Assembly: GCA_001304855.1 (NCBI GenBank)
Contig: BBZN01000004.1
Location: 62,001 to 126,000 of the forward strand
From: Clostridia bacterium UC5.1-1D2
Lineage (GTDB): Bacteria; Bacillota; Clostridia; Lachnospirales; Lachnospiraceae
Direction: 5' to 3'
Length of the DNA stretch: 64,000 nucleotides
In this document: piece after piece, positions 55,361 through 64,000 of the stretch
Numbering within the stretch: the stretch's first letter is position 1
Layout of the letters: every line of letters starts with the position of its first letter
Position numbers and translations under genes: made by a program
Notes under the pieces: generated by a model
Seen by the model: the letters and a program-made list of their open reading frames with translations, nothing else
What the model was told of the DNA's origin: nothing
Databases searched by the model: none

Positions 55361-57117
55361 ATGAGAGATGTTTTGCAATGTTATGAAGATCTTCATAATA
55401 TGCTCACAAATACAAACCAGGAGGAGGAACTCTGCAGAGCAATAATGGCGGCGGTACAGGAAATTGTTGATGAACTGCCAACTCACGCCAATATCGCGCT
55501 TCGTCCGAAGGGCGAATTCACTGCATTTTTTTGCGCCTGGTTAAGTTCCGGGAAAAGAATGTGGTTGGAATATTTGATAAAATTATTACCCGGGCGTTTC
55601 AGGAATCAGTTCCCTGTTATTCAGTTGACAAAATGGAACAACTGCCTATCGATGTTGTGTTAATTACCTCCTTTAACAGGCATAGGGAGATTAAAGAGGA
55701 ACTGGTTAAGACTGGGCGTTATAAGGTAGTTGACGTATGCGGCCTTTTAGAAGAACGAGGTTACAAGCTAAAAGCCCCATTTTATAAGTATCGCAGCGGT
55801 GTGGGCTCCCATGAAATATTAAATTTTTTCTATGGCGCTTATTTCAATAGCGGAGGAACAGACGATGAGAAATTAAGCCGTCTCCTGACTGCTGCAGTTG
55901 AAGCAAAAGACTTTAATATGGTTTTAGAATTATGTGAAAGGCGCAAACGTACTCCCAGGATACCAGCTTTAATTTTAGAAGTGGAGAAAAAAACGCTGGA
56001 GCTAATTAACTTAATAGAAGATAAACTCAAAACCAGAAAACAGAAGGACGTATGGCTGTTTTGGACAGATGCGGTTTCTTATCATAGATTGAATTATCTT
56101 CCAGGTATTTATCAATTGTCAAAGCAGTCGGTATTTTTTGAACGTGCATATACAAATACGCCCTTCACGCATCAGACACAGCGGGCAATTATGTCGGGTA
56201 TACTTCCGATTGATGATTTTGAAGCAAGCCAAAAGATTATTCAAAAGGAGAATAGCGTACTCCTGCAGTATTTGGAACATGCGGGTTATGAGTTTAAAAT
56301 GATTGGATGTGATGGTGAGAGAAGCAGAGCAATGGCAGATGAATATACCATTAATATGAAAGAGAATGCCTCCTGTAATATGATTCTCTGGACTGCTGTG
56401 ATTCATATGCTGGATAGTCAGCAGCCGGTTTTCTATATGCTCCATTTTTTGACTGAGACTCATCCTCCAATGGTTTCGCCCATATTGGAAGAAATATCAT
56501 ACGATATCGAACAAATGGATATTGAACGACAGATGAGAGCTTCTTATAAATACATAGACAAAAGGATTATATTTTATCACAGGCTGCTGGGCAATAGGAC
56601 TCAGATATTCATGAGCGATCACGGGGAACATTTTCAGTTTCCACAGCATTACTGGTCTGAGGTAAAGCTGCACGTACATTTCTTTGTGTGGGATGGAATA
56701 CAGAATGCTAAAGAAAAAAGATTCTTGCAGCTAAGAAATTTTTATAAATTGGTGCAGTGGATTTTGGAGAAAGAGAAATATCCTCTGGAAAGAGCGCTGG
56801 ATGATTATGCGGTTTTTCAGGATGTAGATATTTATTCAGAAGTATTAGTGGAGCGGTTTATCTCCAGAAGAGCGCCGGAATATGCGGTGGCTTACCGGGG
56901 GGCCGTTACATACGATTACAAATATGTGATCGACGGAACCGGAAGAGAATATTGGTATGGCATATGCGGAGATGGAGAAGAAGAGAGGACGAATCCTGAT
57001 TCTGACATAAAAAAGAAACTTAAGGCAGCTGCGGGAACTGCATTTTTGGATATTAATAAAGTGGAAAAATTCAGTTATTCAAAAAAGCTTTATAGTGAAA
57101 TCTGCAAAGGAAAATAG
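55361..57117 (+). CDS. Cytosolic alkaline-phosphatase/sulfatase-superfamily protein 2
   Basis: Second paralogue, about 586 residues. ATG 55361 starts 50 bases after the first one. N-terminal helices, a Rossmann-like module (ALRPKGEFTAFFCAW ... NVVGIFDKIITRA ... DVVLITSFNRHREIKEEL; about 45-135), helical region, then the phosphatase-superfamily core (about 220-440): WLFWTDAVSYHRL with the metal Asp, TPFTHQTQRAIMSG with the likely Thr nucleophile, ETHPPMVSP, and FMSDHGEHFQFP. A C-terminal beta-rich part (about 460-585) follows. One base is missing near 55543. No signal peptide or membrane helix. Enzyme class by motif; substrate unknown, perhaps transfer or removal of a phospho- or phosphono-group. 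Confidence 0.7.
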
Positions 57118-57134
57118 ACGGCATATGAAATGTT

Positions 57135-59340
57135 TTGAAAAAAAAGTGCGCGATTGTAAATTACTGGTGGGCTGATGGACATGGGGCGGCATTAACTGCT
57201 TTTGCTTTGTCGAAATTATTAAGTGAAGGTGGTTTTGAGCCGTGTCTCATTAAAACAACAATAGGAGTATCAGCAAGCGAGTGTGAGAAGGGAAGAAATT
57301 TTAAATTCATACAGAAATATGTAAAATGTACGAGTAAAAATTATATTACATACAAGGATTATCGGGATCTAAATAAAAATTATAATCACTTTTTACTGGG
57401 CTCTGACCAGGTTTTGCGGCTGGAGTGGGTGCCCGATGAATGGTATTTTTATGCAATTGACTATAAAAAGAATATAGTAGCTGTGGCTGCAAGCTTCGGA
57501 ACCAACGTAGTACGTAATTCTAAATCCCGAATTAAAGGGATTTCACGATACCTAGACCGATTCAATTCTGTGAGTTTGCGGGAGCTGGACGGCCCTGAAG
57601 TTTACAAAACATATTTTGGCAAACGGCGAGACTTATCCGTAATCGCAGATCCCGTTTTTTTGATTGCAAAAGAAGAATACGAGACGTTAATTTTACAAAG
57701 CAGCATGTGTGAAAGGGAACCGTTTGTTTTTTATATATTCTGGATTTTACAGATGAAAGCGCAGATTTGGAAAAGAAAATTGGGAACCGCTATAAAATGA
57801 AAATTATAAAGGAGTCAAGTGACATGTCAATCGAGGATTTTTTATATTTTGTAAAAAATTGTACATTGATGGTTACTGATTCATTTCATGGAACCTGTTT
57901 TTCTATTATCTTTAACCGCCCTTTTTATTGTATTTATAACAAAGAAAGGGGAGCCTCCAGAATTGATACGCTAAAAGAATTGTTTGAAATAGATACAAGC
58001 CGTTTTACTTGTTACGCTGATTTGGGACAACTTAATTTTACTATGGAAGAGATGGATTATAAACAGGTAAACGAAAAAATCATAGAGGAGAGGAACAGAG
58101 GGCAACAGTGGATTTTAAATAGCCTTAAGTTACCAGGAAAGAAATGTTTTAAATGGTGTATAGCCGATCGGGCAGAAGTATTAATTATCCATTTAATGAA
58201 TCGGATTGTTGGTAAATTAAAGAAAAAAAAGGAAAAAACACTGCAGACCCGATTAAATCATATGAAAAAATATATTACGGTCCATTATGACAAATGTACG
58301 GGTTGTGAAGCCTGTATGAATATATGCGGCGCAAATGCTATTTCTATGGAAGTTCATGAAAATGGTTTTTATATCCAAATGTAAATGAAAAGAAATGTGT
58401 AAAATGTGCAAAGTGTACACAAGTCTGTGGTTGTTTAAGCGTAAGGAAAGAAGAAAAAAGAGAAGTACAAAAATGTTATGCGGCTTGGGCCGATGACCTG
58501 ATAAGGGAGAAAAGTTCCTCTGGCGGCGTGTTTTCTGTTTTAGCAGAATACATATTAGAGTTAGGAGGAAGCGTATGTGGAGCAGCATTTATTCATTCCG
58601 ATGAAGCCAGGCATATTATTATTCATACAAAAGAAGAATTAAAAGCTATCAGGACATCAAAATATGTGCAGAGCAGAATAGGAACAATTTATGAGGATAT
58701 CCGAAGGCTGCTGTCCGGTGGAAAAGCAGTTTTGTTTTCCGGAACTCCCTGTCAGACAGACGGGTTGACAAGATACTTAGGCGGGGTTCCTGAGAATTTA
58801 TATATAATTGATTTGTTATGCCATGGCGTTCCGTCACAAACTATGTTTAAAAAATATCTTGATGAAGAATTTAGCAATGAAACCATAAAATCAATAAATT
58901 TCCGGGATAAATCAAAAGGTTGGACATATTTACTGAACTTAAAGATTACGACTGAAAAGAATAATTATTTGTCTAATATCAACGAAAGTTCTTACTACAG
59001 AGCTTTTAATGAGAGGCTAAGTCTCAGGCCATGCTGCGGAACGTGTAACTATACAACAGTAAATCGTTGTGGCGATATAACGTTAGGAGATTTTTGGGAA
59101 ATATGGAATTATGACCGTTTATTGGACGACAGGAAAGGAACTTCTCTGGTACTTGTAAATACGCCAAAAGGGGAGGCGTTGTTTTGCAGGATAAAAGAAT
59201 GTTTACAGAAGGCACAGGAAGTGCCAATATCCCAGGCTATTAAGGCGAATAGAGTTTTGGAGGCGCCTATCCCTTTAAATTCCCACAGTGATGAGTTTTG
59301 CAGTATGCAAAAACTCATACTCTGCAGGAGAGTATATTGA
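57135..59340 (+). CDS. Polysaccharide pyruvyltransferase - ferredoxin - FrhB-like fusion
   Basis: Repaired frame of about 735 residues joining three parts. N-terminal polysaccharide pyruvyltransferase domain (about 1-350; CAIVNYWWADGHGAALTAF, LLGSDQVLRLEW, ADPVFLI, TDSFHGTCFSIIF), then a 2[4Fe-4S] ferredoxin (CTGCEACMNICGANAI and CVKCAKCTQVCG), then the FrhB-type coenzyme F420 hydrogenase beta family domain (SSGGVFSVLAEYI, FSGTPCQTDGLTRYL, DLLCHGVPSQ, RPCCGTCNYTTVNRC, DITLGDFW). Bases are lost near 57741 and 58372. TTG 57135 is a weak start; ATG 57130 fits if one more T stands in the T run. ATG 58261 might start a separate FrhB-like protein. FrhB-like redox proteins commonly adjoin pyruvyltransferases in glycan loci. 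Confidence 0.7.
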
Positions 59341-59401
59341 AATACAGTAAAAAGGGAACTTAAACGATCAGTCCCGGAATTTTTGGAGGATTTGTCAAAA
59401 G

Positions 59402-61216
59402 ATGATAGATATTGAAGAAGAACTGGAAGCAATTATAAAAGACAACGGATTGCAGGCATTTGATCTATTGAAAACAAGATTAGAGCGGATAATAGGAGAT
59501 ATCCTGCAAAATGCGGTTATAAAACATGGCAGAAAAATTATTATCCGGGGACTTAAACCTTCTGAAAAAACAATTCATCCGTTCGTATCATTGGTTTCCC
59601 AATATGGAGAGATTGTATCAATTGTGGATAGAGCTCCTTCTGCGGATCAGATATTTTATGGACAAGGAAAGGCGGCGCCTGTCTTAGGCTGCAATGACAG
59701 CCTGCTAAAAAGCAAAGAGTCCCAGTGTGATATTTATATTATCAATTCTCTTTATAATGGAAAAAATATTTATTATGAAGAAAAAAGAACGACTGTTAAA
59801 AAAGGGCATTTATGTAATCGATCTATATACCGAAATAAGACGCACATACAGTGTTTGTTTAGGGAAGGAATATGAATACTATACAGTAGAGCGGGATTTT
59901 ACACATAACCGTTTGCAAGAGGCCATATCTGATTTTCGAGCAGACCCAAATGAAAATACATTGACTCGTTTATTAAGCATATGCCTGTCGATGCGTGATT
60001 TTGTTTCTTTTTATACGTATATGAAAGAGGGGATAAAATTTCTCGGCCAATCAGCATTTTTGGTAAAAATACATAGAGACATTAATAGGTTATTACAAAA
60101 GATACAGGAGGAAATAGAATCCAGAAATAAACTGTGCCACAGCAGGGATATTATTCTACACTGGATTGATCAGGTAGGTTACGATGAATTAAGATTACTG
60201 CCTAAAGTCTCGGCTCATATTCATCAAGGTCTTATATTTCTTAATTCGTATACGGTTACCCCGTATACGAAGCCTACAGTCAGAATGATTTTTTGGAAAG
60301 ATTTCAGAATAAAAGAAAAAAGTGATGAAAATAATGGGGGGAGGGGTGTTATGAGCGAAGAATAATAAGTGACAGCCCAGTATATAAAAAGATCACCGAA
60401 AGCGGATATAGATTTGAAACCTACGGATATATAGAAAAAATTTTATTTCAGGAAAAAGATGGGAGTGAATATTGTGAAACATCGATTGCTGCGTCAGTGC
60501 ATTACTGGAGAATGTTGAGAGATTTGATTCTTTCTAATGGACCATTCTTTGGCATCGTTCATGTTTTAGAAGAAACCCATGAGCCATTTATTTCACCGGA
60601 ATCAACTATGAAAAACATGAGTTACGGATTTCATAAATCTTATAAAACTGAAAGTGAGAAGATAGAACGCTCAGCCGCCTATGCAGATTGCGTAATTGAT
60701 TTATATACAAAACTGTTAAGCGTACATACGGTGAATATTTATATGAGCGACCATGGAAAATGGGAGGATACTGACAGAAGGAGATATAAAGACAATAGTA
60801 TGCACACGATTCTTGGTATTACTAATTTAGGAATAAGAGGTGAAGTAGAACGTGTTTTCTCCTATGAACACTTTGATGTCTTGACGGATTGGGTACTTAA
60901 GATGGCGGCTCCCCAGGAAATGTTCTTTTGTGATTATCCCATTTATTCCAGCGGTTTTAGAGGTGCAATCATGGAAAGAGGCGCAGGCGGCACAGATATC
61001 TGTGAAGGTTATTCAGGAGTAAAAACCGACATAGATCAATATATTTGCTTAGATTCCGGGCAGGAGTACTATTTTACACATTGTGACGGGGAGCATAATC
61101 ACATTGAGAAAACGGAATACCTGAGTCGAATTCAGTACCTGAGAATGCGGCATAAGGAGATGAAAGAAAGAATCATCACGGCAAAACACGCTGGATGCGA
61201 TATTAATAAATGCTAA
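59402..61216 (+). CDS. Cytosolic alkaline-phosphatase/sulfatase-superfamily protein 3
   Basis: Third paralogue, about 605 residues. ATG 59402 follows GGAGGATTTGTC. N-terminal helices, Rossmann-like module (IIIRGLKPSEKTIHPFVSLV, EIVSIVDRAPSADQI; about 45-130), helical region, then the phosphatase-superfamily core: IILHWIDQVGYDELRLL with the metal Asp, TPYTKPTVRMIF with the likely Thr, EETHEPFISP and YMSDHGKWED. C-terminal beta-rich part ends in FRGAIMERG and the DQYICLDSGQEYYF element, matching protein 2 (FRGAVTYDYKYVIDGTGREYWY-like). One extra A near 59783 and a lost G in the run near 60340. Substrate unknown. Confidence 0.68.
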
Positions 61217-61229
61217 AGGAGAAAAGATT

Positions 61230-62243
61230 ATGAATTTAGAAGAACGCGTAAGATTAAAAAAAGCCCATCTGAAGGAACTCTACAGCTTAAAACCTCCCTT
61301 CCCCTATACGAATTTTCTCATTGAACTATCAAATGCCTGCAACCATGCCTGTATTTTCTGCACTCATCAGAAAATGAAGCGTCCCGTAGGATTTATCAAA
61401 GAAGAAATACTTTACAGCGTGTTGCAGCAAGCCTATGACCTGGGAACAAGAGAGGTTGGCTTTTATGCTACGGGAGAGCCCTTTATTGTCAACGATTTGC
61501 CGCTGTATGTAAAGAAGGCAAAGGATATTGGTTATAAATATGTTTATCTTACATCCAATGGTTCTTTGGCTACACCGGATAAGCTGCGTGCGGTTATTGA
61601 TAACGGCGTGGATAGTATCAAGTTTTCCATAAACGCTCCCAACCGTGAGATGTACCAGTTTATACATGGAAAGGATGACTTTGATATTGTAGTGAAGCAC
61701 CTGACGTATATGAATGAATATCGGAAAGAGAGCGGGCGCAGATTTAAAATTTTTATCACAGGGATCCTTACCAGATATACGGAACATCTGAGAGATGATT
61801 ATTTTCAGGTGTTTGAAGGGCTTGCAGATGAAATTGTATTTAAAGACGTCTACAATCAGGGAGGAAATATGCCGGAAATAGATGAGCTCCTCCGCTGCAC
61901 CTATGACGATGAAACTTATAGGCGCTGTAATCTTCCCTTTGATTCCATCTATGTTACGCATGAGGGATACCTTTCAGTCTGCAATGCAGATTATGAAAAT
62001 ATGCTGGTTGTGGCTGACTTAAACGAGGTATCCCTCAGAGACGGCTGGTACGGTGAAAAAATGAAGAATCTGCGGCAGGGATTTATGGATGACAATGTTT
62101 CGGAAACACTTTGTGACGGATGCCTGCACCATAGAAGGCTTCCGGCTAAGCCTTTGACTCCGGAAGCTGCTACTGTCAATCTGGAACTGTTTTCTGACAA
62201 GCAGGTGCGCGAAAGATTAATTAAAGCGGGGTATTTGAAGTGA
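61230..62243 (+). CDS. Radical SAM protein with SPASM-like C-terminus
   Basis: Radical SAM enzyme of 337 residues. The cluster motif CNHACIFC (Cys 37, 41, 44) binds the SAM-coordinating [4Fe-4S]; ATGEP and YLTSNGSLA elements of the partial TIM barrel follow. The C-terminus holds Cys-bearing segments (RRCNLPFDSIYVTHEG, SVCNAD, LCDGCLHH) as in SPASM/twitch domains that bind an auxiliary cluster. ATG 61230 follows AAAGGAGAAAAG. It overlaps the PEP mutase gene by four bases (GTGA), which suggests joint production. Substrate unknown; peptide or sugar modification are both known for this group. Confidence 0.85.
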   Translation: MNLEERVRLKKAHLKELYSLKPPFPYTNFLIELSNACNHACIFCTHQKMKRPVGFIKEEILYSVLQQAYDLGTREVGFYATGEPFIVNDLPLYVKKAKDIGYKYVYLTSNGSLATPDKLRAVIDNGVDSIKFSINAPNREMYQFIHGKDDFDIVVKHLTYMNEYRKESGRRFKIFITGILTRYTEHLRDDYFQVFEGLADEIVFKDVYNQGGNMPEIDELLRCTYDDETYRRCNLPFDSIYVTHEGYLSVCNADYENMLVVADLNEVSLRDGWYGEKMKNLRQGFMDDNVSETLCDGCLHHRRLPAKPLTPEAATVNLELFSDKQVRERLIKAGYLK

Positions 62244-63547
62244 AGCAGGTTTATATGAGTGTGAGCACAGATATACTGCACTATGGACATATCCGTATTA
62301 TGCAGAAAGCGGCCGCCCTTGGGGAACTGACGGTGGGGATTCTTACAGACAACGTAATATGCCAATACAGGCGCCCCTCTCTGGTTCCGTTTGAAGAACG
62401 CTGGCAGATGATTAAGGCGTTGGGATTTGTCAGCCGTGTGATTGAGAAGGATACTTTAAGTTACAGACCCATTATTGAGCAGTACCATCCTGATATTATT
62501 GTCCATGGAGATGAGTGGAAGACAGGAAGCAAGGCGAAGCTTCGCTGGGAGGTTATCAGGTTATTGGAACAGATGGGAGGAGAGCTGATTGAGTTTCCAT
62601 ATACAAAGGACGAAAATATAAATGCCCTGGAACGGGATGTGTTCCGGAGGTATGCAATTCCCGAGATACGCCGTGGAATGTTGCGCAGGCTGTTGAAGCT
62701 GAAAGCGTCTGTAAGGGTGTTGGAAGCGCACAGCGGATTAACAGGTCTTGTGGCGGAAAATGCAAAAGTACATATGTGCAACGGCGAGGAGCGGGAGTTT
62801 GACGCAATGTGGATTTCCAGCCTTTGCGATTCCTCATCACGTGGGAAACCAGATATTGAACTGGTTGACTGGTCTTCCAGAATTGACCGAATTAATGAAA
62901 TTATGGAAGTGACTACAAAGCCTATTATTGTGGATGGAGACACCGGAGGATTGACGGAGCATTTTGTCTACAACGTCCAGACATTGGAGCGTCTTGGCGT
63001 GTCCGCAGTTATTATTGAGGATAAGACCGGGCTTAAGAAAAATTCACTTTTTGGAACAGAAGTGAAGCAGACGCAGGCAGACCCCGAGAACTTTGGGGAA
63101 AAGATCCGACTTGCAAAGCATGCGCTGAAAACATCCGATTTTATGATTTTTGCCAGAATTGAAAGCTTAATTCTGGAGCAGGGCATGGAAGATGCCCTAA
63201 TGCGCGCCGGAATATATGTGAATGCCGGGGCGGACGGAATCATGATTCATTCACGCCAAAAATCTCCGGACGAGGTTTTTGAATTCTGCGGTAAATTTAG
63301 GCATACCTATCCGGATATTCCTATTGTAGCCATTCCTACAACCTATAATCAAATCCGGGAGGAAGAATTGATTGCCCATGGAATCAATATTATTATCCAT
63401 GCCAATCACCTTCTGAGAAGTGCGTTCCCGGCCATGACAAGGACGGCGGAAGCTATTTTAAGAGATGGATGTTCCGGGCAGGATGCAGAAAAATATTGTA
63501 TGCCCATTAAAGAAATAATTAATTTTATTCCTGTGGAAGGAGAATAG
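62240..63547 (+). CDS. Cytidylyltransferase - phosphoenolpyruvate mutase fusion
   Basis: Bifunctional phosphonate-biosynthesis enzyme of 435 residues. N-terminal nucleotidyltransferase (about 1-130) of the TagD/glycerol-3-phosphate cytidylyltransferase type with HYGH at 14-17 and RRPSLVPFEERWQMIKAL. C-terminal PEP mutase (about 150-430), a TIM barrel that makes phosphonopyruvate from PEP, with the signature EDKTGLKKNS (260-269), DGDTGGLTEHFVYNV and ARIESLI; the EDKxxxxxNS signature separates mutases from isocitrate-lyase-like relatives. GTG 62240 overlaps the upstream stop. The fusion suggests CMP activation of a phosphonate. Phosphonopyruvate decarboxylase and transaminase genes are not within the window and may follow. 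Confidence 0.92.
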   Translation: MKQVYMSVSTDILHYGHIRIMQKAAALGELTVGILTDNVICQYRRPSLVPFEERWQMIKALGFVSRVIEKDTLSYRPIIEQYHPDIIVHGDEWKTGSKAKLRWEVIRLLEQMGGELIEFPYTKDENINALERDVFRRYAIPEIRRGMLRRLLKLKASVRVLEAHSGLTGLVAENAKVHMCNGEEREFDAMWISSLCDSSSRGKPDIELVDWSSRIDRINEIMEVTTKPIIVDGDTGGLTEHFVYNVQTLERLGVSAVIIEDKTGLKKNSLFGTEVKQTQADPENFGEKIRLAKHALKTSDFMIFARIESLILEQGMEDALMRAGIYVNAGADGIMIHSRQKSPDEVFEFCGKFRHTYPDIPIVAIPTTYNQIREEELIAHGINIIIHANHLLRSAFPAMTRTAEAILRDGCSGQDAEKYCMPIKEIINFIPVEGE

Positions 63548-63555
63548 ATTCAGGT

Positions 63556-64000
63556 ATGGAGAATCAAAAAATGAGAAACCGGCCCCAGGGCACCGTATAT
63601 TGGATAACAGGGCTTTCAGGCGCGGGGAAAACAACCATTGCTTCCTGCTTGTACCGGGAATTCATATGCGAAAGAGAGGGGATAGTTCTCTTGGATGGGG
63701 ATGAACTGCGCAAAACTGTGGCCGGAGATTTGGGTTACACGAATGAAGAACGGCTGGAAGCGGCTATGCGCTATGCAAGATTGTCGGCCATGTTGGCAAA
63801 GCAGGGCGTTACTGTGATCATCGGCACTATTTCTATGTTTGACCAGGTGAGGGACTGGAATCGGAAAAACATTGAACGTTATTGCGAGGTTTATCTGAAG
63901 GTTCCTATGGAAGTGCTTCAGGCCAGAAACCAAAAGTCCTTATACAGCAATGTGAAGTCCGGAGAAATAAAGAATGTAGTTGGAATGGATATGGCAATTG
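63556..64000 (+). CDS. APS-kinase-like (CysC-like) kinase, 3' partial
   Basis: P-loop kinase of the adenylylsulfate kinase family, cut by the window end after 148 codons. ATG 63556 starts nine bases after the PEP mutase stop. Walker A GLSGAGKTT, DGDELRK, and the family segment RYARLSAMLAKQGVTVII are clear; the usual APS-binding FIS region reads TISMFDQVRDWNRKN. No ATP sulfurylase (Sat, CysN or CysD) is near. In the Campylobacter MeOPN pathway a CysC-like enzyme phosphorylates the 3'-hydroxyl of a cytidine diphosphoramidate, so a CMP-phosphonate kinase role is a reasonable inference here. Confidence 0.85.
   Translation, partial: MENQKMRNRPQGTVYWITGLSGAGKTTIASCLYREFICEREGIVLLDGDELRKTVAGDLGYTNEERLEAAMRYARLSAMLAKQGVTVIIGTISMFDQVRDWNRKNIERYCEVYLKVPMEVLQARNQKSLYSNVKSGEIKNVVGMDMAI

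Noticed and set aside
61329-61961. 210-codon minus-strand frame inside the radical SAM gene
   Set aside because: The plus strand has the CxxxCxxC motif and family sequence; no start signal on the minus strand.
63556-64000. True APS kinase of sulfate assimilation
   Set aside because: No ATP sulfurylase or sulfate reduction genes are near, and the gene follows a phosphonate enzyme by nine bases; a kinase for a nucleotide-activated phosphonate fits the context better, although it is unproven.

Overview
The window looks like a chromosomal segment of a spore-forming Clostridia member, probably Lachnospiraceae. The reasons are the gene content and order: a dcw cluster (mraZ-rsmH-ftsL-two PBPs-mraY-murD-ftsW-murA-ftsQ), then ftsZ-spoIIGA-sigE, AGGAGG-type ribosome binding sites, TTGACA/TATAAT promoters, an IIABC-type sugar PTS and a CAP protein with choline-binding-type repeats. 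No rRNA, CRISPR array, insertion sequence or prophage was seen; there is one tRNA-Leu(CAG).

Layout. 0-3.4 kb: pheS (5' truncated) and pheT. 3.5-6.4 kb: a PAS-GGDEF-GGDEF-EAL signalling protein. 6.45 kb: tRNA-Leu. 6.8-8.5 kb: a minimal SufC/SufB-type Fe-S pair. 8.6-12.2 kb: a heterodimeric ABC exporter. 12.3-16.3 kb: a CBS-domain hemolysin-like protein, then a Na+/alanine symporter and ychF on the minus strand. 16.5-29.8 kb: lgt and the dcw cluster, with a promoter and a tandem MraZ-box operator in front of mraZ. 29.9-37.5 kb: a CAP/choline-binding-repeat secreted protein, malQ, an EEP-family phosphatase, an IIA-IIC-IIB sugar PTS and a divergent LacI regulator. 37.7-42.5 kb: GNAT, a small sigma-like protein coupled to a deoxyribosyltransferase-like protein, ftsZ, and spoIIGA-sigE behind Spo0A boxes. 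42.6-44.7 kb: an HExxH protein, a small basic protein and a NYN-LOTUS protein.

44.9-64.0 kb is the accessory part and the most interesting. It is a run of same-strand, tightly spaced or overlapping genes that look AT-richer than the housekeeping half. They encode a methyltransferase, a GT32-like transferase, a CDP-glycerol-transferase-like protein, two GT2 enzymes (one fused to an alpha/alpha-barrel and a methyltransferase), three cytosolic alkaline-phosphatase-superfamily proteins, a pyruvyltransferase-ferredoxin-FrhB fusion, a radical SAM protein, a cytidylyltransferase-PEP mutase fusion and an APS-kinase-like protein cut by the window end. Several share a Rossmann-like YGAG module. The inference is a surface-glycan locus that makes a nucleotide-activated phosphonate and attaches phosphonate, phosphate or pyruvyl groups. 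No flippase, polymerase or membrane protein of the locus lies in the window.

A caution applies throughout. About sixty one-base gains or losses, nearly all in short homopolymers, break genes here, including essential ones (pheS, pheT, lgt, mraY, murD, ftsW, ychF). This is best read as a base-calling signature of the sequence rather than as gene decay. Coordinates below span the repaired genes.
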